Notes: generated by a model from the sequence alone, not told the origin. 64,000 nucleotides of DNA from Bacillus sp. CECT 9360 (GCF_918741275.1 NZ_CAKKNA010000002.1:1-64000), one strand, 5' to 3'. Shown: positions 31,846-41,097, numbered from the stretch's first letter. Numbers and translations: made by a program.

Positions 31846-33219
31846 ATGTTAGGATTTTTGCAACGTATTGGTAAAGCATTAATGCTTCCGATTGCCGTAT
31901 TACCGGCTGCGGGATTGTTGCTGCGACTTGGACAGCCTGACTTATTGGATATCCCTTTTATTGCAAATGCAGGAAATGCAATATTTGCCAACCTGGCACT
32001 GATTTTTGCTATCGGGGTGGCGATGGGCTTTGCTAAAGATAATAATGGGGCCGCCGCGTTGTCAGGGGCAATTGGTTATTTGGTTTTAACTGAAGGTGCA
32101 AAAGCGATAGATAAAGATATTAATATGTCCGTTCTCGGCGGAATCATCGCCGGTATCATCGCGGGGCTATTATACAATCGTTTTCATAATATTAAATTGC
32201 CGGAATGGCTGGCGTTTTTTGGCGGACGGCGTTTTGTTCCGATTATAACTTCATTAGTAATGATCGTACTTGCGGGTATTGCGGGTATTGCCTGGCCGCC
32301 GATTCAGGGATTAATTAACGATCTTGGTAATTGGATTATTGGCTTGGGTGCAGTTGGTTCAGGAATCTTCGGTTTCTTTAACCGGTTGTTGATTCCTTTA
32401 GGACTTCACCACGTTTTGAATAATTTATTCTGGTTCCAATTTGGGGAGTATGCAGATAAGACTGGTGATATTGCCCGATTCTTTGCAGGCGATCCAACTG
32501 CCGGACTTTATATGACGGGCTTCTTCCCAATCATGATGTTCGGATTGCCGGCGGCTGCATTTGCAATGATCGCCGCAGCTAAACGAGAAAAGCGAAAAGC
32601 GGTAACAGGAATGGTTGCCGGTGTTGCATTAACATCATTCGTAACAGGGATCACAGAACCTATTGAATTTTCTTTTATGTTCTTATCACCTTTGCTTTAT
32701 GGGATCCATGCCGTCTTGACAGGCCTTTCGATGTGGGTTACTTCTCTGCTGGATATCAGGAATGGTTTCACCTTCTCAGCAGGGGGACTAGATTATTTAT
32801 TGAACTTTAATATTGCAGAGCAGCCACTGATGCTGTTGCTTGTAGGTTTGGTTTTCGGTGTGCTTTACTTCGTGATATTTTATAGTTTAATCAAAATGCT
32901 GAATTTAAAAACGCCTGGACGCGAAGATGATGATGTTTTCATCGTGGACGAAAATGGGTCAGCAGGCGATGATAAGTATGAACAAATGGCTCATCGATTC
33001 ATGAACGATATTGGCGGAAAAGAAAACATTACTTCCATCGATAACTGTGCAACAAGGCTTCGCTTGGAAGTACAGGATATGGGCAAGGTAAATGATTCAT
33101 CCTTAAAAGCACATGGTGCTAAGGGAGTCATGAAGATGAATGACCACAATCTGCAAATCATCGTTGGGACAGATGTAGAGTTTGTTGCCGATGCGATGAA
33201 GAGATTGGATAGAGAATAA
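31846..33219 (+). CDS. nagP: PTS N-acetylglucosamine transporter EIICB
   Basis: The 457-residue membrane permease imports and phosphorylates GlcNAc. Residues 1-360 are the IIC domain with about ten helices (MLPIAVLPAAGLLLRLGQPD, FAKDNNGAAALSGAIGYLVL, GITEPIEFSFMFLSP). Residues 375-457 are the IIB domain with phosphorylated Cys in IDNCATRLRLEV. There is no IIA domain, as in B. subtilis NagP, so a separate IIA is needed. AAGGAG precedes the ATG. It is divergent from nagA. Confidence 0.95.
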   Translation: MLGFLQRIGKALMLPIAVLPAAGLLLRLGQPDLLDIPFIANAGNAIFANLALIFAIGVAMGFAKDNNGAAALSGAIGYLVLTEGAKAIDKDINMSVLGGIIAGIIAGLLYNRFHNIKLPEWLAFFGGRRFVPIITSLVMIVLAGIAGIAWPPIQGLINDLGNWIIGLGAVGSGIFGFFNRLLIPLGLHHVLNNLFWFQFGEYADKTGDIARFFAGDPTAGLYMTGFFPIMMFGLPAAAFAMIAAAKREKRKAVTGMVAGVALTSFVTGITEPIEFSFMFLSPLLYGIHAVLTGLSMWVTSLLDIRNGFTFSAGGLDYLLNFNIAEQPLMLLLVGLVFGVLYFVIFYSLIKMLNLKTPGREDDDVFIVDENGSAGDDKYEQMAHRFMNDIGGKENITSIDNCATRLRLEVQDMGKVNDSSLKAHGAKGVMKMNDHNLQIIVGTDVEFVADAMKRLDRE

Positions 33220-33250
33220 CTATAAAGGCAGAGAGAAAATAAAGAATCAG

Positions 33251-33285
33251 TTAATCGGCAGGGAAGTTCCTGCCGATTTTTTTTC
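33251..33285 (+). terminator. Terminator of the PTS gene
   Basis: AATCGGCAGG, loop, CCTGCCGATT, eight T. Confidence 0.88.
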
Positions 33286-33362
33286 GATACATATAGTATT
33301 TCACCATGAAAAAGTTATAAGATGAATCTACGAAACTTACTTATAACCCGAGGTGATGATGT

Positions 33363-34332
33363 TTGAAGAAAAAAACGACTAAAATACTGGCCGTCATTCT
33401 CGCGTTGATCTTGATAGTTGATATCGCGGCCAGCTTTTATTTCTATAATATCGCCGTAGCCCGGTCATCGAAGGATTTTCTCGAGGGAAACCCGGACCTG
33501 GAAGTGTCGAGTGAGATGACAACGACCTATGAAGGGCGAGAATGGATTGGGAAGACCGCATTTGAAGACGTTACGATCACATCCGGTGATGACCTGAAGC
33601 TGAAGGGATATTATTTAGAAGCGAAGCAACCGACACTTAAGACAGTAATCATCGCGCATGGTTATTCCGGGAAAGCGAAGGATATGGGCACTTATGCGAA
33701 ATTTTATCATGAAAAGCTCGGGTTTAATGTCCTGCTGCCAGATGCCCGTGGCCATGGGGAGAGGGAAGGGGACTATATTGGCTTTGGCTGGGACGAACGG
33801 AAAGACTACTTGCAGTGGATCGATTATGTGTTGAAATTGAACGGAGAACAATCGGACATCATCCTCCATGGCGTCTCAATGGGTGGAGCCACCGTATTAA
33901 TGACCAGCGGTGAAGAGCTGCCTGATCAAATAAAAGCGATAGTATCAGATTGTGCGTATACATCAGCTGAAGATGTGCTTTCCTACCAATTACCCGAGAA
34001 TGTACCATCTTCTGGAATTTCCACTTTTGCAGAGTACTAGTTTACTGACAAAAATCAGGGCGGGATACTCCTTTGAAGAAGCTTCAGCTTTAAAGCAGGC
34101 AGGCAAGGCAGACAAACCAATCCTTTTCATTCATGGTGAAGCAGATACCTTCGTACCTGTAGAGATGGTCCACCGCCTATATAAAGAAACCAAAAGCGAG
34201 AAGGAGCTTTTTTTAGTGGCGAATGCAGAGCATGGTAACGCATACGACACCAATCAAGAGGGATATGAGAAAACAGTGACGGAATTTCTCAGGAAGCATA
34301 TCCGAGAAAAAGAACGACGAGGGGATATATAG
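33363..34332 (+). pseudogene. Alpha/beta hydrolase with +1 frameshift
   Basis: The first frame (33363-34040) has an N-terminal membrane anchor (ILAVILALILIVDIAASFYF), TVIIAHGYSGKAKDMG, the nucleophile elbow HGVSMGGATV and SDCAYTSAEDVLSYQL. The next frame continues with RMYHLLEFPLLQSTSLLTK, the acidic residue in FIHGEADTFVP and the catalytic His in AEHGNAY, to 34332. The two join if one C of the CCC at about 33990 is removed. Together they make a complete anchored esterase of about 320 residues. It is either a recent pseudogene or a sequencing error. The start is TTG with GAGG nine bases upstream. Confidence 0.85.
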
Positions 34333-34944
34333 ATGAAGACTATGTTGCGCAATTTCATTAACGGCATTTTGACGATTGTTCCTATTATTCTGGTTATTTA
34401 TGTTGTTTATAAAACATTCATGTTTTTAGACGGGATTCTTGGAAATGTCCTGAAACCATACTTAAAAGATGATTATATTCCGGGGATTGGATTGCTTGTC
34501 ACGATCGTGCTTATTACGGTACTAGGCTGGTTGTCCACAAAATTTTTGACGGGAACGATTTTCCGGTTAATTGATCGGCTTCTTGAAAAAATTCCGATTG
34601 TTAAAACCATTTATTCTATTATAAAAGACACGATCAATTCGTTTCTGGGGGAGAAAAAGTCATTTTCAAAAGTAGCCCTTATCACGATCCCCGGCACGGA
34701 AATCAAAAGCATGGGATTCGTTACGACTGAGGATCTTGCAGGCCTGCATGATCCATTAAAGAATCATGTGGCTGTTTATATCCAGCAAACCTTCCAGGTC
34801 GCCGGGTTCACTTTTTTAATCCCTAAAGATCAGGTGGAAATCATTGATGTAAAGCCGGAAGATGCCATGAAATTCATTTTGTCCGGGGGGATGACAATTA
34901 AAGAAAAGCAGGAGTATACAAACAAATTGCAAAAGAACAATTAA
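34333..34944 (+). CDS. DUF502 family membrane protein
   Basis: The 203-residue protein has two N-terminal transmembrane helices (about 8-28 and 50-72) with FINGILTIVPIILVIYVVY and GIGLLVTIVLITVLGWL. A soluble domain follows: IPIVKTIYSIIKDTINSFL, KVALITIPGTEIKSMGFVT and FTFLIPKDQVEIIDVKPEDAM. This is the DUF502 pattern; function unknown. It begins at the base after the hydrolase stop, so the two are in one operon. Confidence 0.88.
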   Translation: MKTMLRNFINGILTIVPIILVIYVVYKTFMFLDGILGNVLKPYLKDDYIPGIGLLVTIVLITVLGWLSTKFLTGTIFRLIDRLLEKIPIVKTIYSIIKDTINSFLGEKKSFSKVALITIPGTEIKSMGFVTTEDLAGLHDPLKNHVAVYIQQTFQVAGFTFLIPKDQVEIIDVKPEDAMKFILSGGMTIKEKQEYTNKLQKNN

Positions 34945-34947
34945 TAT

Positions 34948-34985
34948 AAAAAAGGAGCCGATTAGCCGGCTCCATTTATTTACCC
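34948..34985. terminator. Terminator after the DUF502 gene
   Basis: GGAGCCG, loop ATTAGC, CGGCTCC, then ATTTATTT. It is flanked by an A run, so it may act both ways. Confidence 0.75.
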
Positions 34986-34987
34986 TA

Positions 34988-35118
34988 TGTCGAAATATGA
35001 AGATTATTGTCGAGAAATCGATATATGGATAAAGTTGATAATAAATCCAAAAACTTGATAATAAATGTACCAAAGTTAATAATAAATCCAAAAACTCGAT
35101 AATAAATCTAAAAATTCC
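34988..35118 (+). repeat. GATAATAAAT array with leader (family 3)
   Basis: A 40-bp leader (34988-35027) is followed by four units with core TTGATAATAAAT, spaced 20, 21 and 20 bases apart. The variable halves alternate between TCCAAAAAC and GTACCAAAG types. The same leader, 35 of 40 bases identical, precedes the array at 63103. It lies between converging genes. Confidence 0.85.
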
Positions 35119-35137
35119 CGTATCATGTATTAAGCTC

Positions 35138-35593
35138 TTATTCTACAATCTCTTCTTTCTTTTTCCTACTTTTATTGAAATATAAAAAAATCGGGAGAGG
35201 AATAATGATGAATCCTAAGCTATTGATGATCGTGTTTCTTGCTTGTTGTCTCGCCGATGCTTTGCTATCTTCGATCATCTGGTCATAGTCTTCACGCATT
35301 TGAGCTTCATTAACTGTAGAACCTTCCTCATAATTACCAGACTTATAACTTTCGTAACTTCCATATTCATAATACATATTGCTAGGGCTCACAAGATCCG
35401 CAACCCCCATAAAAATACCGATTCCACCACCTATTGACATCATCAATGTAGCAAAAAGCACTAAATATACATACAGCTGCTTAAACATATCTTTTCCACC
35501 TTTCTTATCATTCTTAACCACGGCCATTACGATAAATCCGATTATTACGATTGGCAATACAGTCATTAACAAAATCAAACCGGTGCCCATCAC
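35138..35593 (-). CDS. Three-helix membrane protein, unknown
   Basis: The 151-residue protein has helices at about 5-25, 38-62 and 122-140. The second segment (FKQLYVYLVLFATLMMSIGG) resembles the start of DUF5671-like membrane domains. An acidic and Tyr-rich external loop (residues 70-115) and a basic C-terminal tail complete it. The start is GTG with GGGGGG upstream. It has no clear partners. Confidence 0.6.
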   Translation of the reverse strand: MMGTGLILLMTVLPIVIIGFIVMAVVKNDKKGGKDMFKQLYVYLVLFATLMMSIGGGIGIFMGVADLVSPSNMYYEYGSYESYKSGNYEEGSTVNEAQMREDYDQMIEDSKASARQQARNTIINSLGFIIIPLPIFLYFNKSRKKKEEIVE

Positions 35594-35761
35594 ATGATAT
35601 CCCCCCTGGATTTCTGTCTCTATATTCTAATTATAATCTTTTTTATACCAAGTATTACACACCGTTTAGATGTTTTGTTTAAAGCGTAACCTTAAATAAG
35701 GAACGAAATCCTTTTCCTAGAAAAGCTGTTGATAGTCAGAAACTTCACAGCAAAAGGGATT

Positions 35762-36095
35762 GGCAATAAAAATGGAACCCCTCGCAACAAAAGGTGGAGT
35801 TCCGGCAACAAAGTCGAAATTTCCGCAACCAAAAAGGGGATTAGCAACAAAACGAAAAATTCCCGCGACAAAAGGAAGACTACCGGCTACAAAACGGAAG
35901 AAACCCGCTACAAAACCCCAATTTCTGCTACAAAACAGGAACCCGGCTACAAAAAGAAAATTCCCGCGACGAAAGGAAGACTACCGTCTACAAAACGGAG
36001 GAAACCGGCTACAAAATCCGAATTTCCGCTACAAAAAGGAAGACCGGCTAAAAAAAGAAAATTCCCCGCTACAAAAAGACACAAACCCGCTACTC
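35762..36095 (+). repeat. GCAACAAAA/GCTACAAAA array with 101-bp second-order repeat (family 1)
   Basis: About 17 units of 18-22 bp start with GCAACAAAA (left part) or GCTACAAAA (right part). A five-unit set recurs at 101 bases: CCCGCGACAAAAGGAAGACT at 35862 and its near copy at 35963. One unit per set is shortened to 18 bases, as in the 19703 array, and the unit order also agrees. It fills the gap before the 3' end of gerC. Confidence 0.85.
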
Positions 36096-36102
36096 AAATA
36101 TT

Positions 36103-37224
36103 TCATTTAACCAAACCATAGTCCCTTATCACTACATTCGCTTTACAATTGACCTTTACGGTTGGATAAACGTCTCGCCAATTGAGGCGTTTCCACTCTT
36201 CGTAATCTATGCTGTTACGGACGGCCTTTCCCAGTCCGAAACTATCTACATTATGTGTTTGGGTAAATGAAATTAATCGTTCCATGTCATGCTCGAGATA
36301 TTCTTCCATTTTTCTTTCTATGTAGGCTCTATTTTCATTTTCTCCAATGCTTTTATTCCCTAAGTATTCCAAAATAGACCCTTTAACTTTTACTGAAATA
36401 TTAACCGTGAAGTCCTTCGACTTTGGGTCATGCTTGACATTCAGTTTTCTACTGCTTTTTACATTTGAGAAAGCTACAAATTCAGGGTCAGCCTCTTTAT
36501 TACTCGGCCATCGAAAATTTATGTGGCCATCGTCTAATTCTTGATGGATGAGCGAGAAAATGATGGCCCTTGTAGAATCAATTTTGGTCACATAACGATC
36601 ATCTTGAAATAAGGCAATTCCATCAACACCTACATATGTCTTTTTCTTAATGAGCAGCGGGGCCACAGGATCGACACCATCGTCATAATAATCTGTTTCA
36701 AAATGGTAAAGACTTAGTCCTGGAAATGTATTATTTTGAACTTCTTTTTCGATTAATCGATCAATGTATTCATATGTCCCTTGTTGCTTATCATAGTCGG
36801 TGGAAAGCATCGCAGCAGCGTCACCATTGACGATCGCAACCTTTGTCCTTCCTCCAATCGAAGGGTCTCTTTCAAGTGCATCAAGGTGGGTGCTTACTCC
36901 AAAACTAGCAAGGCTTTTTCCGATCAGAATGGTTCTTAACTGCCCATTAACCAAGTTCCAGCCGGTTTGGGAGGACAATTTTAGTCGTGCCTCTTTACTG
37001 CTTGCTGCTTTTGCGTTGATTATCTTCTGTTTCCCTTTTTCTTCAGCTAAAGGAATCGACACGGAAACTTTAATTTTTTCCACTTTGGAATCATCATTTT
37101 TCTTTTCGAGATCATAAGTGATTGTTTGGATCATCGCCTGGTCCTCTAATATCCTAATATCGTTACAGCCTGTAAGAAAGAACAACACATTTGATATGAT
37201 AATGATTTTAGCGGTTCTGGACAT
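36103..37224 (-). CDS. Spore germinant receptor C subunit (GerAC family lipoprotein)
   Basis: The roughly 373-residue lipoprotein has a signal peptide ending in the lipobox LTGC at about residue 20, followed by the Ger(x)C domain: MIQTITYDLEKKND, LVNGQLRTILIGKSLASFG, DPSIGGRTKVAIVNGDAA, and the C-terminal domain with IERKMEEYLEHDMERLI and NWRDVYPTVKVNCKANVVI. It would sit on the outer face of the spore inner membrane with the A and B subunits. It overlaps the 3' end of the B gene. Confidence 0.92.
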   Translation of the reverse strand: MSRTAKIIIISNVLFFLTGCNDIRILEDQAMIQTITYDLEKKNDDSKVEKIKVSVSIPLAEEKGKQKIINAKAASSKEARLKLSSQTGWNLVNGQLRTILIGKSLASFGVSTHLDALERDPSIGGRTKVAIVNGDAAAMLSTDYDKQQGTYEYIDRLIEKEVQNNTFPGLSLYHFETDYYDDGVDPVAPLLIKKKTYVGVDGIALFQDDRYVTKIDSTRAIIFSLIHQELDDGHINFRWPSNKEADPEFVAFSNVKSSRKLNVKHDPKSKDFTVNISVKVKGSILEYLGNKSIGENENRAYIERKMEEYLEHDMERLISFTQTHNVDSFGLGKAVRNSIDYEEWKRLNWRDVYPTVKVNCKANVVIRDYGLVK

Positions 37225-38302
37225 CACTATATTTTTTTCCTCCCTTCTGTATCATTAGCAACAATATGGCTACAGCTGGGAGGCCAATCGCTATGGCTAT
37301 CTCTATTTTCGATAAAAATGAGAGCCATTCAGAGATCTGATCCAATGTACCGGGAACTAAGGAAATGAAGTAGGTTATGGCAATGATTAAAAAGGATAAA
37401 AGCTTTTCATCTGTTCTCTTGAAGATCCTTTTTGCTGCTTCCGTTGCTGCCCAATAATACATGACAGAAGTAATCAAAACTTTGAACAGGAAAAGCCCAT
37501 ACAGTAAGTTTTCCAGCCGTTCGAGAAAAGGAAAATGGATCGTTGATAGCAGATTCATAAGGGGAAATAGTAATTCTCTCAAATAAGCATGGCCAAAGTA
37601 TCCGAAAATCACAAAACAGGTATATGTATAGATAAAGGTCGTGATTAAATTGCCAACAAGCATTGCTTTAATAAATCTTGATTCTTTATTGATATACGGG
37701 ATGAAAAGGAGGGAAAGTTCGAATCCTAAAAAGGCAATGTACGTATCGATCATACCGTGTAACCAATCATTGCCTTCTTTAAAAAGAAAGGGTGTAAAGC
37801 GGGCCAACTCAATTCCATGAAACTGAGTTGTAAATAACAGGGCCAGGAAAATGGTGATTGAAAATATGATAGTCGAGGCTTTTGCAATATTATAAAGCCC
37901 TTTAATCAAGAGTAAATAGACTAATACATCATAGGTTAGCTTTAGTATCGTTACAGGAGTAGTATGGAAGCGGATAATCTGGTAAAGGTTCATATATTGT
38001 TTTCCTACAATACAGGCAAGCAGCGACCATACAATTAGAAGAAAAATATACAAGGGATATAGCAGAGGACGAGGTAAACCATTTTCAAGAATAATAAACA
38101 ATGATTTTCCTTTCCCGAGCTTATATACGGCTCCTATTAATAAAATATTCAAAGAAATAAGCATAGACACCAGCAATACTGCAATCCAACCATTTGTTCC
38201 TAAATCGTATGCTAGTATATTTGGTAAACTAAATAAAGCTACTCCCGTTTGAATTAAGTAAATTAAAAGGACCAAATGGATGTAATGTAATTTCTCTTTC
38301 AT
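37208..38302 (-). CDS. Spore germinant receptor B subunit (GerAB family permease)
   Basis: The 364-residue protein has ten hydrophobic helices and belongs to the spore permease branch of the APC superfamily. Near the N-terminus is LIYLIQTGVALFSLPNILAY, typical of GerB proteins, which bind the germinant. It lies between the A and C genes, with 11 bases to the A gene and a 17-base overlap with C. Confidence 0.92.
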   Translation of the reverse strand: MKEKLHYIHLVLLIYLIQTGVALFSLPNILAYDLGTNGWIAVLLVSMLISLNILLIGAVYKLGKGKSLFIILENGLPRPLLYPLYIFLLIVWSLLACIVGKQYMNLYQIIRFHTTPVTILKLTYDVLVYLLLIKGLYNIAKASTIIFSITIFLALLFTTQFHGIELARFTPFLFKEGNDWLHGMIDTYIAFLGFELSLLFIPYINKESRFIKAMLVGNLITTFIYTYTCFVIFGYFGHAYLRELLFPLMNLLSTIHFPFLERLENLLYGLFLFKVLITSVMYYWAATEAAKRIFKRTDEKLLSFLIIAITYFISLVPGTLDQISEWLSFLSKIEIAIAIGLPAVAILLLMIQKGGKKYSDVQNR

Positions 38303-38313
38303 TTTTTATTCAC

Positions 38314-39780
38314 CTATAGTTTCTTTTTTTCGCGAATTGGATTAGGTGTCCTTGATTGGACCGGTCTCGATTTCAACATTGAAAACGGAGCTCTTATGAA
38401 AACGTCTTTTAAATCCTGCGGATAAAGTGGTGTAATAGGTGTTAAATAAGAGGTACCCATATTAGTGATACCAGTTAAATGAATCAGCACGAGGGCAACA
38501 CCAAGCATGATACCATAATTGCCCCACATCCCAGCGAGTATGATGATACCAAAACGGACCAGCCGAATCGAAGCGCTCATCATATAACTTGGAATCACGA
38601 ATGAAGCTATGGCTGATATTGCGACGGAGATAATTAAGACATTGCTTGTGAATCCTGCCTCTACCGCAGCCTGTCCAATAACGATACCTCCTACAATGCC
38701 AATTGTTTGTCCGATTTTTGTAGGCAAACGGGCTCCGGCCTCTCTTAATAGTTCAATGGTAATCTCCATTAACAGAGCTTCCAACAGAGGAGGGAAAGGA
38801 ACCCTGCTGCGCGATTCCAACAATGTGAGGAGTAAAGGCCTTGGAATCATTTCATAATGATAAGTAGTAAGTGATACATAAAAGGCAGTGAAAAAAATAG
38901 TGATCCCAAAGGCAATGTATCTTAATAATCTCAAAAAAGACCCAAGTGCCCACCGTTGGTAATAATCATCCGGTGAGATAAAAAAATCAAAAAAACTGGT
39001 GGGAGCCACAGTAGCTGTCGGGCTTCCATCCGTAATGGCGACAATTTTCCCTTCAATCAATTTAGAAGCAGCGACATCTGGCCTTTCTGTCGTCAAGTAT
39101 TGCGGGAAGATCGAGTAAGGATTTTCTTCAATCATTTGAATGAGCATATTTGAATCGAAAATGCCATCAATTTTAATCGATCCAACTCTCTTTTTAAACA
39201 TTTCTACAAAGTCTTTGTTAACAATATTTTCAATATATAGAAGATAAATATCGGTTTTTGTTATCTCGCCAACGGATATTCTAATCGTTTTTAAATGTGA
39301 ACTCCTTACTCTTCGACGGATTAGCGAGATGCTTTGGCCGGCTGATTCATTAAAAGCTTCATGCGGGCCGGTGATTACCGACTCCGTTTCAGATTCATTA
39401 ACTGCGCGGGTCTCAGGTCCAAAAACATTGACGAGGTAAGCCTTGTCTTTATGAAAAATCGCGGCTTCCCCACTTAAAAGGCCCTGATATAAAATGTTTT
39501 TATCTTTAATTTCTGTATATCTTTCCTGTGCCAGGATTTGTTCCACTTCAGGAGACTTATTGACGTCAAAGGGATCAACTAAAAATTCCTTTACTTTTAT
39601 TTCATTTACGAGATTCTCAAAATATAGATAGTGTAGCTGATACTGAGGGATGGTATTTTGGGTTAAGTCATCACAATCCTTAAAAGTTGCGAGTGTATCT
39701 TTCAAAGAAACAGCATCCATTTCTAACTTATTAGCATTAATAGATTGTTCATTCTTATATTTCTTCTTAAAGAATCCCAA
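38314..39780 (-). CDS. Spore germinant receptor A subunit (GerAA family)
   Basis: The 488-residue protein has a soluble N-terminal domain with FVDPFD-like and GEAAIFHKDKAYLVNVFGPE motifs, and ITDGSPTATVAPTSFFDFF before the membrane part. The membrane part holds ESRSRVPFPPLLEALLMEI, GARLPTKIGQTIGIVGGIVI and TNMGTSYLTPITPLYPQDLK. These are all GerA family signatures. The start is TTG with GGGG eight bases upstream. It is first gene of the operon. A sigma-G promoter is expected, but I see only a CATTAATA -10-like box upstream. Confidence 0.93.
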   Translation of the reverse strand: MGFFKKKYKNEQSINANKLEMDAVSLKDTLATFKDCDDLTQNTIPQYQLHYLYFENLVNEIKVKEFLVDPFDVNKSPEVEQILAQERYTEIKDKNILYQGLLSGEAAIFHKDKAYLVNVFGPETRAVNESETESVITGPHEAFNESAGQSISLIRRRVRSSHLKTIRISVGEITKTDIYLLYIENIVNKDFVEMFKKRVGSIKIDGIFDSNMLIQMIEENPYSIFPQYLTTERPDVAASKLIEGKIVAITDGSPTATVAPTSFFDFFISPDDYYQRWALGSFLRLLRYIAFGITIFFTAFYVSLTTYHYEMIPRPLLLTLLESRSRVPFPPLLEALLMEITIELLREAGARLPTKIGQTIGIVGGIVIGQAAVEAGFTSNVLIISVAISAIASFVIPSYMMSASIRLVRFGIIILAGMWGNYGIMLGVALVLIHLTGITNMGTSYLTPITPLYPQDLKDVFIRAPFSMLKSRPVQSRTPNPIREKKKL

Positions 39781-39852
39781 TATGGTTACCCCGCATTTTC
39801 TATTAATGTAAATAGTTTTTGCAAACTAATATTTCTTATACTTTTTTTTCTT

Positions 39853-40027
39853 GGCTCTGTTAAATTCCATTGTTGATTTTCAAATGGTCATGGAATCTAC
39901 TCGCTTTCCGCGGACGAACTGGCAAGCCTCCTCACTCGTACCTCGCTGCGGGGTCTTGCCAGCCCGTTTTTCCGCAGGAGTCTCGCAGATTCCCTTCCCA
40001 AAAACAACATTATCGTTTAACAGAGCC
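39853..40027. mobile_element. MITE-like element with 12-bp terminal inverted repeats
   Basis: GGCTCTGTTAAA at 39853 and TTTAACAGAGCC at 40016 are perfect inverted repeats enclosing 151 bases. The interior is GC-rich and contains CGCTTTCCGCGGAC, GCGGGGTCTTGCCAG and CCGCAGGAGTCTCGCA. That type of sequence is dispersed in many Bacillus genomes. It has no coding capacity, so it would need a transposase in trans. Confidence 0.8.
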
Positions 40028-40088
40028 TTATTTTTAGAGGGAGTATAGTGAAATTATTTATCTTTGACTTAAGTATAGAGGCAATACA

Positions 40089-40226
40089 AAAGGGGCTGTC
40101 TAAAAAGTCCATTTAAGAGTAAAATGTATCCAAATTAAAAACCCAAGAATGCTGATTTAACAGTATTCTTGGGTTTTACTTTTGTCCAGATTTCGGCTGA
40201 ATTTCCACTTTCGGGACAGCCCCTTT
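40089..40226. mobile_element. Second MITE-like element (IS1182-like ends)
   Basis: AAAGGGGCTGTC at 40089 and GACAGCCCCTTT at 40215 are perfect 12-bp inverted repeats enclosing 114 bases. The outer sequence GGGGCTGTCTAAAAAGTC is like ends of IS1182/IS5-type elements of Bacillus. It contains a strong hairpin at 40138-40177 and no gene. Confidence 0.75.
40138..40177. terminator. Terminator hairpin inside the MITE, after the phn operon
   Basis: AAAACCCAAGAATGCTG pairs with CAGTATTCTTGGGTTTT with one wobble. An A-rich 5' arm and T-rich 3' arm let it act on both strands. It is the first hairpin downstream of the phnE genes (minus strand). Confidence 0.75.
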
Positions 40227-40239
40227 GTCTTTATGCTCA

Positions 40240-41097
40240 TCATCTGGCGGCTTTACGGAAGCCCTCTGAGATAAAGTCTGCCACAAAAACGAGAATGATA
40301 TAGCAGATAAGGAGCAGTGTAATTTCTGTGTAGTGGAAATAGCTCAGGCTCAGTTTGAATTGCTGGCCCAGCCCACCGGCTCCCACAAACCCGACGATGA
40401 TGGAGGTTCTCATGATTACCTCGCCGCGATAGAGAATGTAGGTGAGAAACTTCGGCATGACTGTCGGAATAATGCCATAGAAAAGGATTTGCGCACTTGA
40501 GGCCCCGCTTGATGCGAGATTTCGCATCGGCCTGGCGTCCGTATCTTCGATAACTTCTGCGCAAAGCTTCCCGAGAATTCCAAAGTTGTGAAGCGCGAGC
40601 GCAATCGCTCCCGGCAAAATGCCAGGCTTCAGGATGAACACGATTACCATCGCGAAGACCAACTCGGGGATGGACCGGGAAAAAATATATAGGCCACGGA
40701 TGATACCGAATAAAATCCAACTGTACCATCGCTTTGAAGCGGTTAAAGTTCCGTCCGCGATATTCCGTGCGGCAGGGATAACTGTTAACAAGGCGGCAAT
40801 CGTGGCAAATCCAATCGCCATGACACTCATTTGCAATGTTTCATACGTAAGCTTCACAGCATTCTTCCAGCTTTCTTTATCAGTAAAAGCCGGATTTTCT
40901 TCGCCTATGCCGAATAGCCCGGAGAAAAACTTCTTTGCATACTCCAAATTCCGCTCGTTAAAAAGCTCAAAAAAGTTAGCCCTTTCTCCGAAGAAAATAT
41001 GTCCCCATGAACCGGTGAGTAAGGCAAGGCACATTAGGATGGAAAATGTCTTAAACGAAAAGCGTCGTTTTTTGGATGGGATTTTTATTGTACTCAT
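40240..41097 (-). CDS. phnE: Phosphonate-type ABC transporter permease 1 (PhnE)
   Basis: The 285-residue protein has about six membrane helices and the binding-protein-dependent transport signature near LASSGASSAQILFYGIIPTVMP, with FVGAGGLGQQFKLSLSYF at the C-terminal side. Both are usual for PhnE/PtxC. It starts at the base after the upstream permease stop (ATG overlaps TAA). Two different permeases suggest a heterodimeric channel. Confidence 0.92.
   Translation of the reverse strand: MSTIKIPSKKRRFSFKTFSILMCLALLTGSWGHIFFGERANFFELFNERNLEYAKKFFSGLFGIGEENPAFTDKESWKNAVKLTYETLQMSVMAIGFATIAALLTVIPAARNIADGTLTASKRWYSWILFGIIRGLYIFSRSIPELVFAMVIVFILKPGILPGAIALALHNFGILGKLCAEVIEDTDARPMRNLASSGASSAQILFYGIIPTVMPKFLTYILYRGEVIMRTSIIVGFVGAGGLGQQFKLSLSYFHYTEITLLLICYIILVFVADFISEGFRKAAR

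Noticed and set aside
35729..36121. Open frames of 116-130 codons rich in ATK and NKT repeats
   Set aside because: Same reason as for the first array: low-complexity translation of family 1 units, no start signals, two frames open at once.
40253..40729. Frames of 60-210 codons inside the phnE genes
   Set aside because: They are antisense or out-of-frame shadows of clear permease genes.
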